DNA from: Spirochaetales bacterium Spiro_09
GTDB lineage: Bacteria; Spirochaetota; Spirochaetia; Treponematales; Treponemataceae
Length of the DNA: 54,345 bases
Direction of reading: 5' to 3'
NCBI GenBank assembly: GCA_001604385.1
Contig: LVBK01000002.1
Location: 1 to 54,345 of the forward strand
The notes below the pieces were generated by a model. That model made no database searches. It saw nothing but the letters and a program-made list of their open reading frames with translations, and was not told the DNA's origin. Both the position numbers and the translations under genes were made by a program. Below, one piece after another: positions 16,421 through 25,284 of the stretch (within the stretch, counting starts at the first letter, position 1; each line of letters begins with the position of its first letter).

Positions 16421-18915
16421 ATTTCTCCCTCCTTGCGTGAACCCCTTGCGGTCACGGTAAATCGTTTTAGTCGAAGCGCATTAGTGACAACCGAAATGCT
16501 TGAAAGTGACATTGCTGCCGCGGCGATCATCGGGTTCAGAAGCGGCCCTCCGAACAGGTGGAGTATACCTGCCGCAACAGGGATGCCAAGAACGTTGTAT
16601 CCAAAAGCCCAGAACAGGTTCTGTTTAATGGTCCTGATGGTGGCACGGGACAGGGCAAGCGCGGTGACCGCGTCCGACAAGTCGCTTCTGGCCAGAACGA
16701 TGTCGGCCGATTCGGCTGCGATATCGGTGCCAGAGCCGATTGCTATGCCCACGTCGGCGCGCGCAAGCGCAGGGGCGTCATTGATGCCGTCGCCAACCAT
16801 TGCAACAACGCTTCCCTCAGCCTGCAGCTTGGCAACTTCGGCGGCCTTGTCTTCGGGAAGCACTTCCGCAAGAATTCGTTCGATACCCACTGAACGCGCG
16901 ATCGCCTGGGCGACCGGTAGCGAGTCTCCCGTAATCATGACCGTGTGAATGCCCCGTTTTTTCAGTTCGGCAATGGCTCGCTCGCTCCCTTTTTTTACCG
17001 TATCCGCAACCGCGATTAGTCCGGCGCAGATTCCGTCTACCGCGACGAGCATTACGGTCTTTCCGTCTGCTGAAAGGCGGGCCAGTTCCGCGGCGGCATG
17101 CGAATAATCGATTGCCGATTCCTTCATCAACCGCTCATTACCGATCATGACTTTTTGACCGTCAATAACCGCTTCCAGTCCGCGGCCTCCCAGGGCCTGT
17201 GCCTGGCCGGGGTTCGGTATGGTCAGTTCGCGCTCTTCCGCTGCCCTGACAATGGCCGCTCCCAGGGGATGTTCAGAGGCCTTTTCCGCACCGGCTGCGA
17301 GCATCAACAGGGTGTTGGTATTCTCTGCCTCCTGTCCTTTTGCATCCCACATCCGAATATCTGTTACCGAAGGTTTTCCGACGGTAATAGTACCTGTTTT
17401 GTCCAGAATGACGGTGTCTACCTTATAGGCGGTTTCAAGCGCTTCCCCACTTTTTATGAGGACGCCCAGCTCAGCGCCCTTGCCGGTTCCCGCCATGATG
17501 GCAACGGGAGTAGCGAGTCCAAGCGCGCATGGACAGGCGATGGTCAATATGGCGACGAAAATGCGGAGGGCGAACTCGGGGCTGTATCCTGCGATCAGCC
17601 ATGCGGCAGTGGTGATAATGGCAATCGAAACCACAACCGGAACGAAGATACCGGACACGGTATCGGCAAGGGCAGCGATGGGCGCCTTTGATCCTTGGGC
17701 CTCTTCCACTAATCTGATGATGCGTGCAAGTGCGGTGTCGGCTCCGACCGCGCGGGCACGGAACAGAAACATTCCCTGGCCGTTTATTGTTGCTCCCGCG
17801 ACGGTATCTCCCTGGTTTTTGTCTACCGGAAGGCTTTCACCGGTCAGCATCGATTCATCGACGGTAGTACTTCCTTCGGTGACGATTCCGTCTACCGGAA
17901 TGCGTTCTCCCGGGCGAACCCTGATCAGGTCTCCGACGTCGACTTCTTCGACCGGAATTTCAATATCACCGTTGTCCGTTACCACAACAGCAGTTTTCGC
18001 GGTTAGTCCCATCAGTTTTTTGATCGCTTCCGACGCGCGCCCCTTTGATCGTCCTTCAAGATATTTTCCGAGGAGTATCAGGGCCAGGATGGTAGCGGCT
18101 ACCTCATAATAGAGGTGTTCCGCTCCGGAAAAGTCTCCCAGCGCTATCTGGATGGTAGACCACAGACTGTACACGAGCGCAGCCGACGTTCCCACCGCTA
18201 TCAGGGTGTCCATGTTCGGGCGCGCCTTGATCATCGATTTAAATCCGACGGTATAAAAACGAAAACCCGCAATAATGGCCGGGATGGCGAGAACTATCTG
18301 GGCCAGCGCGAAATTGAGCGGGTAATGCATGGCATGCAATATGTCGGGTACGGGTAGTCCGACCATATGTCCCATAGACAGGTAGAGGAGGGGAACCGTT
18401 GCTGTTATCGCAAAAATAAACCGGTTTCTCAGGGACATCAGTTCCTTCTCTTTCGCGGCCGCATGGGCGTCTGTTTCGTTCCTGCCCTCAACCGCAAGAG
18501 GCTCGTAGCCCGCCGCACGCACTTCCTTTTTTATTTCTGAAATCCGGGTTTTCCCCGTATCCCATTCGACGAGAAGCGTTTCCGTCGCGAAATTGACCGA
18601 AGCGTGCTGAACTCCCGGTATGCGCGATACCGCACGTTCGATTGACGCCGCACAGGACGCACAAGTCATACCCCCTATGGGTATGGACGCCTTTTTGGTC
18701 GTTGACGGCAGAATGGCCGTAAAGCCCGCCTCAGCAATCGCGGCGGCAAGCTCGGCCGGTTTAAATACTGTGTCATCATATTCTATGGTTAACGCCTCGG
18801 TCGCGAAATTTACCGAAGCCGATTGAACACCTGGAACCGCGGATGCGGCTTTCTCGCTTGCGCGGGCGCAGGATGCGCAGTGCATCCCCTGTATCGGTAT
18901 GGTTTGTGTATTCAT
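16417..18915 (-). CDS. copA: Copper-exporting P1B-type ATPase CopA
   Basis: An 832-residue Cu(I)-translocating ATPase that exports copper from the cytoplasm. Two N-terminal heavy-metal-associated domains carry GMHCASC (Cys13, Cys16) and GMTCASC. The core shows TGES (actuator), the membrane metal site CPC at about 461-463, the phosphorylated Asp in DKTGT at 505-509, and [11 protein letters not shown] with these HMA motifs indicates Cu(I) rather than Zn/Cd specificity. I use the ATG at 18915: the extra 16 residues upstream would start inside the promoter/operator and translate the operator palindrome. The gene has its own copper-responsive promoter (18919-18963) and overlaps the downstream lipoprotein gene. 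Confidence 0.95.
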   Translation of the reverse strand: MNTQTIPIQGMHCASCARASEKAASAVPGVQSASVNFATEALTIEYDDTVFKPAELAAAIAEAGFTAILPSTTKKASIPIGGMTCASCAASIERAVSRIPGVQHASVNFATETLLVEWDTGKTRISEIKKEVRAAGYEPLAVEGRNETDAHAAAKEKELMSLRNRFIFAITATVPLLYLSMGHMVGLPVPDILHAMHYPLNFALAQIVLAIPAIIAGFRFYTVGFKSMIKARPNMDTLIAVGTSAALVYSLWSTIQIALGDFSGAEHLYYEVAATILALILLGKYLEGRSKGRASEAIKKLMGLTAKTAVVVTDNGDIEIPVEEVDVGDLIRVRPGERIPVDGIVTEGSTTVDESMLTGESLPVDKNQGDTVAGATINGQGMFLFRARAVGADTALARIIRLVEEAQGSKAPIAALADTVSGIFVPVVVSIAIITTAAWLIAGYSPEFALRIFVAILTIACPCALGLATPVAIMAGTGKGAELGVLIKSGEALETAYKVDTVILDKTGTITVGKPSVTDIRMWDAKGQEAENTNTLLMLAAGAEKASEHPLGAAIVRAAEERELTIPNPGQAQALGGRGLEAVIDGQKVMIGNERLMKESAIDYSHAAAELARLSADGKTVMLVAVDGICAGLIAVADTVKKGSERAIAELKKRGIHTVMITGDSLPVAQAIARSVGIERILAEVLPEDKAAEVAKLQAEGSVVAMVGDGINDAPALARADVGIAIGSGTDIAAESADIVLARSDLSDAVTALALSRATIRTIKQNLFWAFGYNVLGIPVAAGILHLFGGPLLNPMIAAAAMSLSSISVVTNALRLKRFTVTARGSRKEGEI

Positions 18916-18918
18916 TAA

Positions 18919-18963
18919 ATACCCCCTGGGGGTATAATGATGCAAGTGTTGTCGTTCTGTCAA
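18919..18963 (-). promoter_or_regulatory. copA promoter with embedded CsoR-type operator
   Basis: ATACCCCC and GGGGGTAT form a perfect 8-bp inverted repeat around one base (18919-18935), the shape of known CsoR sites. On the minus strand TTGACA (18963-18958) and CATTAT (18939-18934) with an 18-bp spacer make a promoter whose -10 overlaps the operator. Repressor binding there would block transcription of copA and the lipoprotein gene until copper is bound. Confidence 0.8.
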
Positions 18964-18975
18964 GTGACTGGAATC

Positions 18976-20400
18976 TTACGCTTCTAAATTTCGTGGAAGG
19001 GTAATCGAAAAACAGCTGCCCTTTCCGATTCCGTTGCTGTACGCGCGCACGCTGCCCCCATGCTGCCGGACTGTTTCCTTGACAATCGCGAGCCCTACGC
19101 CGAATCCTCCGCTTGTTCGTGAGCGCGAGGGGTCTACCCGATAAAACCGTTCAAAAATGGCTTCGAGGTGATTTTCGGGAATTCCGATGCCGTTGTCCGT
19201 AACGTTGATTTGAATGGTGCGTTCATCTTCCGCAATGGATATATGTACCCGACAGGCTTCCCCCGAGTCGGCGTCATCCTGTGTCGGGGGCTTACGGTAC
19301 CGAATCGCATTATGAAGCACATTGGCTATCGCCTGAACCAGATAATCCGGGTCGCAGTTGATGTTGACGTACGATGCTGATTCACGGCTGATTCTTACCT
19401 GCGATTGGCGGGCGTAGGAGTCAATACCGTTGCATGCGAGTTCCAGAATATCGTCAAGCGGATGCGGGTTGAGCGTTATTCTGAAGGCTGCGGCATCCGT
19501 GTCGGCCATACGTTCAATGCTGTGTATCAACGCGCCGAGCCGTGAGCTCTGTTCGAGGCATCTATGCAGCGTTTCAGTGTCCGCGCGGAGAACCTTGTCA
19601 CGCATCCCCTCAAGAAGAGCTTGCAGGGCGGCAATGGGCGTACGCAATTCATGGGATGCGTCAATCATCAGCTGCTTGCGCATATTCTCCTGCGCGCCAA
19701 GGTCCGTAGCCATTTGCCCAATCGCGGTTTGCAGCCTGTGTATTTCCATCAGCCGCGACGGAAAACGATTGTCGTTGTATTCACCCCTGGCTATGCGTGA
19801 AGCATCAGCGCTGACTTGTAATAAAGGTGCGCTTAGGGCGCGGGCTCCCGCGATTCCAGCAAATATGGCAAGAAGCAGCGCTATGGATCCCGCGACGAGA
19901 AGGCTGCTGTTCAAGGCTGACAGAAAGGCAATATCGGCGTCCCGATAGTAGACCGGCCCCCAATAGCCCACATTCAAGCGATCTGACAGCTGTTCAAGAG
20001 ACACAGCGCGTTCCGTATATGAACCCGCATCACGGGAGCCGAAGCCCGCCATCCGTTCAGCCATGGACGCAATCATCGCGGAACAGAGCCCTTCATTATG
20101 GGTGCGGGCATCCCAGATAATTGTGTTGTCTGCGCGTACCACCGTCAAAAGAAACCCGTCCTCAAGGGCATTCATGCCGATGCGTTCAAGCGCGTCCAGA
20201 TTCCAGTCCGGCCCACGCGCATGTGCGGCAAGGACTGCGGTGGAGATCTGGTGTATACGGGTGTCAATACTGTCCGCGATGTACCGGTTAAAGCCACCCT
20301 GAACCGCCTTGTTGCTCAGGATAATTGCCAGTATGACGGCTGACAAAACCAATAGTATGTAAGAGGCCGAAAGCACCAGGCGGAGAGGTACGCGTGTCAT
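18976..20400 (-). CDS. Sensor histidine kinase of the copper island
   Basis: A 474-residue membrane histidine kinase. It has an N-terminal membrane segment, a periplasmic sensor of about 130 residues, a second membrane segment near residue 165-185, a HAMP-like linker, a HisKA domain with the phosphorylated His at residue 250 (DASHELRTP), and an ATPase domain with DNGIGIP and GFGVGLAI. The order and length fit the CusS/EnvZ-like group. Its ATG overlaps the response regulator stop by 4 bp, giving the order csoR, regulator, kinase. The periplasmic domain has no obvious metal-binding cluster, so the idea that it senses copper rests on location alone. copA follows 60 bp downstream with a separate promoter. 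Confidence 0.9.
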   Translation of the reverse strand: MTRVPLRLVLSASYILLVLSAVILAIILSNKAVQGGFNRYIADSIDTRIHQISTAVLAAHARGPDWNLDALERIGMNALEDGFLLTVVRADNTIIWDARTHNEGLCSAMIASMAERMAGFGSRDAGSYTERAVSLEQLSDRLNVGYWGPVYYRDADIAFLSALNSSLLVAGSIALLLAIFAGIAGARALSAPLLQVSADASRIARGEYNDNRFPSRLMEIHRLQTAIGQMATDLGAQENMRKQLMIDASHELRTPIAALQALLEGMRDKVLRADTETLHRCLEQSSRLGALIHSIERMADTDAAAFRITLNPHPLDDILELACNGIDSYARQSQVRISRESASYVNINCDPDYLVQAIANVLHNAIRYRKPPTQDDADSGEACRVHISIAEDERTIQINVTDNGIGIPENHLEAIFERFYRVDPSRSRTSGGFGVGLAIVKETVRQHGGSVRAYSNGIGKGSCFSITLPRNLEA

Positions 20401-21071
20401 GTGCTCAACCTCTCTCCCAAACGGTACCCTGTTCCTCTGATTGTCTGAATACAGGACCCGTCGACGTCTTTCAGCTTTTTACGAATGTTTTTTATGTGCG
20501 CGTCCACTGTGCGGTCATACCCGTTAAAGTCGCCATGAAAGACCCTCTCAATCAATTCTTCGCGGGTAAATATGCGCCGCGGATGGGAAACAAGGCACTC
20601 AAGCAGTTTCCATTCCGTCGCGGTCAGATGAACATTTTTGCCGTCGACGGCGCATACGAATTGTTCTATCTGCAGGATAATTCCGGGTGAACCGGTTACA
20701 TGCCCCTGTCTGCCGAGGCGCCGCAGCAAGGCCCTGATTCGTGACATAAGCTCAGCCGGACTGAATGGCTTTTCAAGGTAATCGTCAGCGCCCAGCTCAA
20801 GGCCTCGGATGGCGGCCTCGCTTCCTGATTTTGCGGTAACCATTATAATCCCTGTCGGGGATGTTTTTGCCAGTCGGGAACACAGTTCTTCCCCGGGAAT
20901 GTCGGGAAGCATCAGATCAAGAACAACGGTGTCATAGTTATTTTCCTCCAGGAAAGAAAGGGCTGCCTTCCCCGTAAATGCACAGTCACACTGCCATCCT
21001 TCGCGCGTGCAGTAAGCGGCTATTGTGCAGGCAATATCCTCTTCGTCTTCCACGACAAGAATTCTGGTCAT
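20397..21071 (-). CDS. OmpR-family response regulator of the copper island
   Basis: A 224-residue response regulator with a receiver domain (acidic pocket EDEED, phosphorylated Asp52 in VVLDLMLPD, Lys in YLEKPFSPAE) and a C-terminal winged helix (TATEWKLLECLVSHP, then VDAHIKNIRKKL and the IRGTGYRL hairpin). It should bind DNA when phosphorylated by the kinase next door. The start overlaps the csoR stop (ATGA) and its own stop overlaps the kinase start. It is part of a csoR-led operon expressed from the promoter at 21416-21459. Its targets are not visible. Confidence 0.92.
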   Translation of the reverse strand: MTRILVVEDEEDIACTIAAYCTREGWQCDCAFTGKAALSFLEENNYDTVVLDLMLPDIPGEELCSRLAKTSPTGIIMVTAKSGSEAAIRGLELGADDYLEKPFSPAELMSRIRALLRRLGRQGHVTGSPGIILQIEQFVCAVDGKNVHLTATEWKLLECLVSHPRRIFTREELIERVFHGDFNGYDRTVDAHIKNIRKKLKDVDGSCIQTIRGTGYRLGERLST

Positions 21072-21394
21072 ACCATCCGTTTCAGATTATCCATCAACTC
21101 GTCCACTACCTCGTCCTCGCCTGAGCGCAGACGGTCAATAAGGCAATGATGCAGGTGGTGTTCAAGAAGAAGCAGTGAGGTTTTTCCGAGAGCCGATCGG
21201 GCAGCCGAAACCTGGGCGATTATATCGTCGCAATAAACGTTTTCACTGATCATGCGCCGAATCCCGCGAACCTGTCCCTCAATACGCGCAAGACGGGCGT
21301 CGAGCGTTTTTTTCAGTTCATCAGGCCTGACCGTGCTGCGGCCCTGTCCATGACACGCCGGGCAGTGTGCGTGTTCTGCTTTTGATTGCGCCAT
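21068..21394 (-). CDS. csoR: CsoR/FrmR-family copper-sensing repressor
   Basis: A 108-residue all-helical repressor of the CsoR/RcnR/FrmR family. The Cu(I) ligands of CsoR are present: Cys55 (NVYCDDI), His80 and Cys84 (HHLHHC). The RIEGQVRGI helix is conserved at 37-45. An additional N-terminal HAHCPACHG segment (8-16) carries two Cys and three His and is not part of the core fold; it may give extra metal binding. Two palindromic CsoR-type sites lie upstream of this gene and of copA, which supports copper as the effector. It leads an operon with the response regulator and kinase. Confidence 0.93.
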   Translation of the reverse strand: MAQSKAEHAHCPACHGQGRSTVRPDELKKTLDARLARIEGQVRGIRRMISENVYCDDIIAQVSAARSALGKTSLLLLEHHLHHCLIDRLRSGEDEVVDELMDNLKRMV

Positions 21395-21415
21395 ATGGTA
21401 ACCCCTGTTTGATGT

Positions 21416-21459
21416 ATACTCCAGGGGGGTATAATACTCCTGAATGGGGCAGTGGTCAA
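21416..21459 (-). promoter_or_regulatory. csoR operon promoter with CsoR-type operator
   Basis: On the minus strand TTGACC (21459-21454) and TATTAT (21436-21431) are separated by exactly 17 bp. An imperfect inverted repeat, ATACTCC with GGGGGTAT arms (21416-21432), overlaps the -10 box, closely resembling the perfect site at copA. This arrangement predicts autorepression of csoR and the two-component genes. Confidence 0.8.
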
Positions 21460-21496
21460 GCCGTATCGCCGGTCGGTGTCGTTTGTTCCCGGGCCG

Positions 21497-22861
21497 TCAG
21501 TTGTCGACAACGGTTATGGTCGACTCGATCATTCCCATCCAGCAATAATACGAATAGGTGCCGGGACTTGATGGCATAAACTCGATATAGTTGTCGCCGG
21601 TACGCAGCCTTTTTTTCAGATTGAGTGCGGGGATGACTATGGCATTATTGCAGCCGTTCAAGCGTCCCGGCGCTACATGGAGATTAACCCTGACCGGAGT
21701 CCCCTTACGCACGCGGATGTCGCCGTATGCGCGGGATTGCACTTCCACCGTGACTTCCTGCCAGACCTGTGTGGTTTCGTCAGAATCTGCCGCCGGTACC
21801 TGACCGGCAGCCTGAATGGCGTTTTGGGCGTACAATGAAGGATCTTCGCCGACAAATGCCCGTGATCGGCCAAGGGTTACCAAACCCATAAATACAACCA
21901 GGATGGCGCCCGCACGCATGGCTATGGTTCTGAGCCTGAGGGGAAAGAAGCTTCCTCCTGTGCCAAATACAAAGAGAAGCGGAGCTGTCCCCGCAGAAAA
22001 CGCAAAGAGCGCAAGTGCTCCCGAGAGAGCGGATCCGCTTCCCAGGGCGAAAAGCTGCATGGCTTGAAGGGGACCGCAGGGAATCAGACTGTTTGCCAGC
22101 CCCACTGCGAATGGTCCCATCGAGGCAGCCCGTTGTCCTATGCGGCTTTGCATCGTTTGCAAAAAGGGAAGGCGGAGACTGGGAAATCTTATCAGCGACG
22201 ACAGGGAGAGCCCGGTGAGCACCATGAAAATTCCCGCGATGACCATAATCAGGACGCGGCCGTGTTGTCCCAAGGTGAAAGCCGATCCTGTCGCTCCGAG
22301 AAGGGCGCCAATACCTGTGTAGGCGGTTACCCGACCCGCATTGTATACAAAAGAGGGGCGCATCCTGCGAATAATCGAGGTATTGGCGGTGTCGCCCTGT
22401 CTGCCAATCCCCTGGGAAAGGGCAATACCCCCGCACATGGAAATACAGTGGAGGGATGTTAGCAGGCCGATAATGAAAAGGGCTCCCAAACCGGGATTCC
22501 CGCTGATTACCGGAATGGAGGTAAATAGGCCTGACCTGTCAGCGCCATAAAAGAGCGCGATAATTGCAAGACCCGCGCCAAGGGCAATGATGGTATCCTT
22601 ATCGGGATGATGTTTTTTTGCGTTTTCGGAAACCCGGTATCCGGTGTCCGCAAGAGAATGCTCAAGCAATGACAGCATATCCTCTCTCCGGGTGTCCGGT
22701 TCGCAGCGTACACTGAGGGTTCCCTTTCTGAAGCTGGAGGTAGCGCTTAATACTCCGGGAATTGACCTGGCTATATCCGACACCCTGGTTTCGCAATGAC
22801 CGCAGGTCATACCGCTAATCCGGAACATGAATTGAATGCCCTGTGTGTCTGTGGTTTTCAT
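21497..22861 (-). CDS. HMA-TauE/SafE-like membrane-cupredoxin tri-domain protein
   Basis: A 454-residue protein with an N-terminal heavy-metal-associated domain (GMTCGHCETRV, about 18-28), a membrane region of about six to seven segments of the UreH/DsbD-like TauE/SafE type (LHCISMCGGIALSQG near 136-150), and a C-terminal cupredoxin-like domain (CNNAIVIPALN and YCWMGM near the end). The three domains suggest a membrane protein that accepts copper from the cytoplasmic HMA and handles it at the outer face through the cupredoxin, whose visible ligands are Cys and Met rather than the usual His pair. A GGAGG site lies 7 nt before the start. It ends about 40 bp upstream of the csoR promoter on the same strand and may join the copper stimulon. 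I found no clear CsoR site upstream of it. Confidence 0.85.
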   Translation of the reverse strand: MKTTDTQGIQFMFRISGMTCGHCETRVSDIARSIPGVLSATSSFRKGTLSVRCEPDTRREDMLSLLEHSLADTGYRVSENAKKHHPDKDTIIALGAGLAIIALFYGADRSGLFTSIPVISGNPGLGALFIIGLLTSLHCISMCGGIALSQGIGRQGDTANTSIIRRMRPSFVYNAGRVTAYTGIGALLGATGSAFTLGQHGRVLIMVIAGIFMVLTGLSLSSLIRFPSLRLPFLQTMQSRIGQRAASMGPFAVGLANSLIPCGPLQAMQLFALGSGSALSGALALFAFSAGTAPLLFVFGTGGSFFPLRLRTIAMRAGAILVVFMGLVTLGRSRAFVGEDPSLYAQNAIQAAGQVPAADSDETTQVWQEVTVEVQSRAYGDIRVRKGTPVRVNLHVAPGRLNGCNNAIVIPALNLKKRLRTGDNYIEFMPSSPGTYSYYCWMGMIESTITVVDN

Positions 22862-22965
22862 CCTGTTGCCTCCTTACCCTTTTATCGCTTGCAAAGAGTT
22901 TGTGGCCCAGTGTATCACCGGTTTGTGAAGATAATATGAAGGGACCCGGCATAATGGAAATATTT

Positions 22966-25284
22966 TTAGGGCAATACTTTAAAGCGGCGCCTCAGGGTTT
23001 CCCCGTTCGCGTCGACCAGAATCAGCTCGTGATCGCCGATTGACGGTTCGATCGAGCGTTGGTGCAGATCGATTGTTGATCCGAGGTATGTGCCGTCCAG
23101 ATGCCAGTGAACCTCGATATTCCGCAAGCGGTGAAAGGCATGTACAACCAGGCTTCCCCTCTGACCGTCCAGATCGAACGGCACATAAATGGAGCTGCCC
23201 TCATCGGGATAAATGACCGCAAGGGGAGATGCCGTTTCCGCAATAGTCAGGCGCGGGTCAAGGGGCGGAAGTACCTGGTAGTCCGGGTTATTCATGCGGT
23301 AGTATTGTTCCATGCGGGCGGGTAATACAAAACGGCTTTCCCTGCGCGTTGGCTCGTCTCCGGCCAGAAGCGGGGTCGTTCGCCAGGATCCCGTACTGTC
23401 AAGAAGAACCGTGACGCACCAGGGACACGGCGGACTATAGGGCGCGCTCGCGGGCACCTGTGTCCGCACCCTTTCGGCGCAATGGGGTCCCGGGGCAAAA
23501 CCGCTTTGGTCGCACACCTCGAGGTCCCGTAGCCCGTCCTCGGGCGGCGCAAACCAGGGGGAGGGCGGAAGCATGTTGAATACTGAAAAGAGAAGGGGCG
23601 CGGCGACATAATAGCCGCCAAGTTCGGGACGTGCCGTTCCGTCGGCATTGCCCACCCATACCCCCACGGTGTAATTGGGCGTCACTCCAATTGCCCAGGC
23701 ATCCCGGTATCCCTGACTGGTTCCCGTTTTCCAGGCTATTTTTCGGGAGGACTCATATTCCCTCCAATGCTCCGCGGTACCCGGCCGCTGTACGTCGAGT
23801 AAGGCTTCCAGTGTCAGCCATGCAGCGCCGGCAGAGAACGACGTTCCCGTTCCCGTGCGGGCGAGGGTATCGAAGAGAAGGAGATCGTTTGCGAAAAAGG
23901 GATCGGTCGAACCGGTCGCATTGCGGGCAAGACCCGCATAGAGTGCGGATAGTTCCCACAGGCTTCCTTCCGCTCCGCCGATGATAAGGGGGAGCCCGTA
24001 CTCGCCGGCATTTCGGTGAAGACTTGTCATGCCTAGCCTTTTCAGCAACAGATAAAAACGGTCAATGCTGTAGTTTCGCAACAGGTTAATTGCAGGAATA
24101 TTCAGTGAACGCGCAAGGCACACATAGGCGCTTACCGCACCGCTGAAACGCATGCTCGAATTTTCCGGTTTGTATCCCGCAAATTGCAGGGGGGTGTCCT
24201 CTATAAGCTGAAGCGGGGTTATCAGTCCATCATCGAGGGATGCTGCGTATAAAAATGGCTTGAGAAGACTTCCCGTGCTCCGGTTACTGCGGATAATGTC
24301 GACATGGCCGTGTCGGGTCGACTCCGGATCGCTTGCGTTTCCGACATAGGCGCGGACAGCTCCGGACCAGTTTTCAATGATGATGACTGCGGCATTTCTG
24401 ATGTCGTTCGCGGCAAGGAGGGACAGCTGGTCGCGGACAATATCGTTTGCCCGTGTTTGCCAGTCCTTCCTCAGCGAGGTTTGAAATCTGAATTGTCCCG
24501 GATTGGCTTGTTTGAGCGAGTGCAGGGCATGCCAGGCCGTTTGGGGCATCGGGTAGGGCGCATCCGGAAGACTTTCAAGCAGGGATAGTTCAAGCGTTTC
24601 GCGGTCAATAATCGCCGCCTTGTGGAGTTTGTGTAAAATATAGTTTCGTTTATCTATGAGCCGTTCCCTGTTTTTTGAGAGCGTTATGAGCGAGGGCGCG
24701 TTCGGAAGGGCCGCGAGGGTTGCGCTTTCCGCCCAGGACAGCTCGTCGGGACCCCGGCTGAAATAGCGCCAGGATGCTGCTTCAAGGCCGACAACGTTTC
24801 CTCCGAAGGGAGCGTGTGCGGCAAAAAGAGCAAGAATTTCCTGCTTCGAATGGGTCAACTCGAGTTTGATCGCCATCAGGGCTTCAAGGGCCTTGACCGG
24901 CAGTATTCGCCGCCGGTTCCTGAGCGCGATGCGGGCTGTTTGCATGGTCAGTGTACTTGCGCCGCTGACAATACGCCTTTGTTCCACATTTAGCCGGATG
25001 GCGCGGGCGAGTGCGAGCAGGTCAATGCCGTGATGCGCGTAAAAACGTTTGTCCTCAAAAATGATGAGGGACTGTGCGACTTTCTCCGGAATCGCCTCTG
25101 CCGGTGGAAAGTGCCAGTAGCCCTTTTGCGAGGTTACCGCTCCCAAAAGCTGGCCGGAACTGTCCTCCAGTACGCACGAGTAGTCTGCATCGAATGACAC
25201 TGCCGGTATCGCAAGAAATAAAACGAGAGCGCAGCCCAGGACGACCGCGACAACTGTCGCGATCGCCGTGCGTTGCAGTGTCAT
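22966..25284 (-). CDS. pbpC: Penicillin-binding protein 1C
   Basis: A 772-residue bifunctional peptidoglycan synthase-like protein. After an N-terminal membrane anchor come a glycosyltransferase 51 domain (FEDKRFYAHHGID, GASTLTMQTAR), a transpeptidase domain with the active-site Ser in GSLLKP, SLN and KTGTSQGYRDAW, and a C-terminal BiPBP_C domain (YPDEGSSIYVPF through the end). I set the start at 25284: this ATG overlaps the stop of the alpha-2-macroglobulin gene by one base, whereas the upstream in-frame codons lie within that gene. Pairing PBP1C with an alpha-2-macroglobulin is a known bacterial arrangement, proposed to repair peptidoglycan where attacking proteases have breached the envelope. 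Confidence 0.95.
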   Translation of the reverse strand: MTLQRTAIATVVAVVLGCALVLFLAIPAVSFDADYSCVLEDSSGQLLGAVTSQKGYWHFPPAEAIPEKVAQSLIIFEDKRFYAHHGIDLLALARAIRLNVEQRRIVSGASTLTMQTARIALRNRRRILPVKALEALMAIKLELTHSKQEILALFAAHAPFGGNVVGLEAASWRYFSRGPDELSWAESATLAALPNAPSLITLSKNRERLIDKRNYILHKLHKAAIIDRETLELSLLESLPDAPYPMPQTAWHALHSLKQANPGQFRFQTSLRKDWQTRANDIVRDQLSLLAANDIRNAAVIIIENWSGAVRAYVGNASDPESTRHGHVDIIRSNRSTGSLLKPFLYAASLDDGLITPLQLIEDTPLQFAGYKPENSSMRFSGAVSAYVCLARSLNIPAINLLRNYSIDRFYLLLKRLGMTSLHRNAGEYGLPLIIGGAEGSLWELSALYAGLARNATGSTDPFFANDLLLFDTLARTGTGTSFSAGAAWLTLEALLDVQRPGTAEHWREYESSRKIAWKTGTSQGYRDAWAIGVTPNYTVGVWVGNADGTARPELGGYYVAAPLLFSVFNMLPPSPWFAPPEDGLRDLEVCDQSGFAPGPHCAERVRTQVPASAPYSPPCPWCVTVLLDSTGSWRTTPLLAGDEPTRRESRFVLPARMEQYYRMNNPDYQVLPPLDPRLTIAETASPLAVIYPDEGSSIYVPFDLDGQRGSLVVHAFHRLRNIEVHWHLDGTYLGSTIDLHQRSIEPSIGDHELILVDANGETLRRRFKVLP

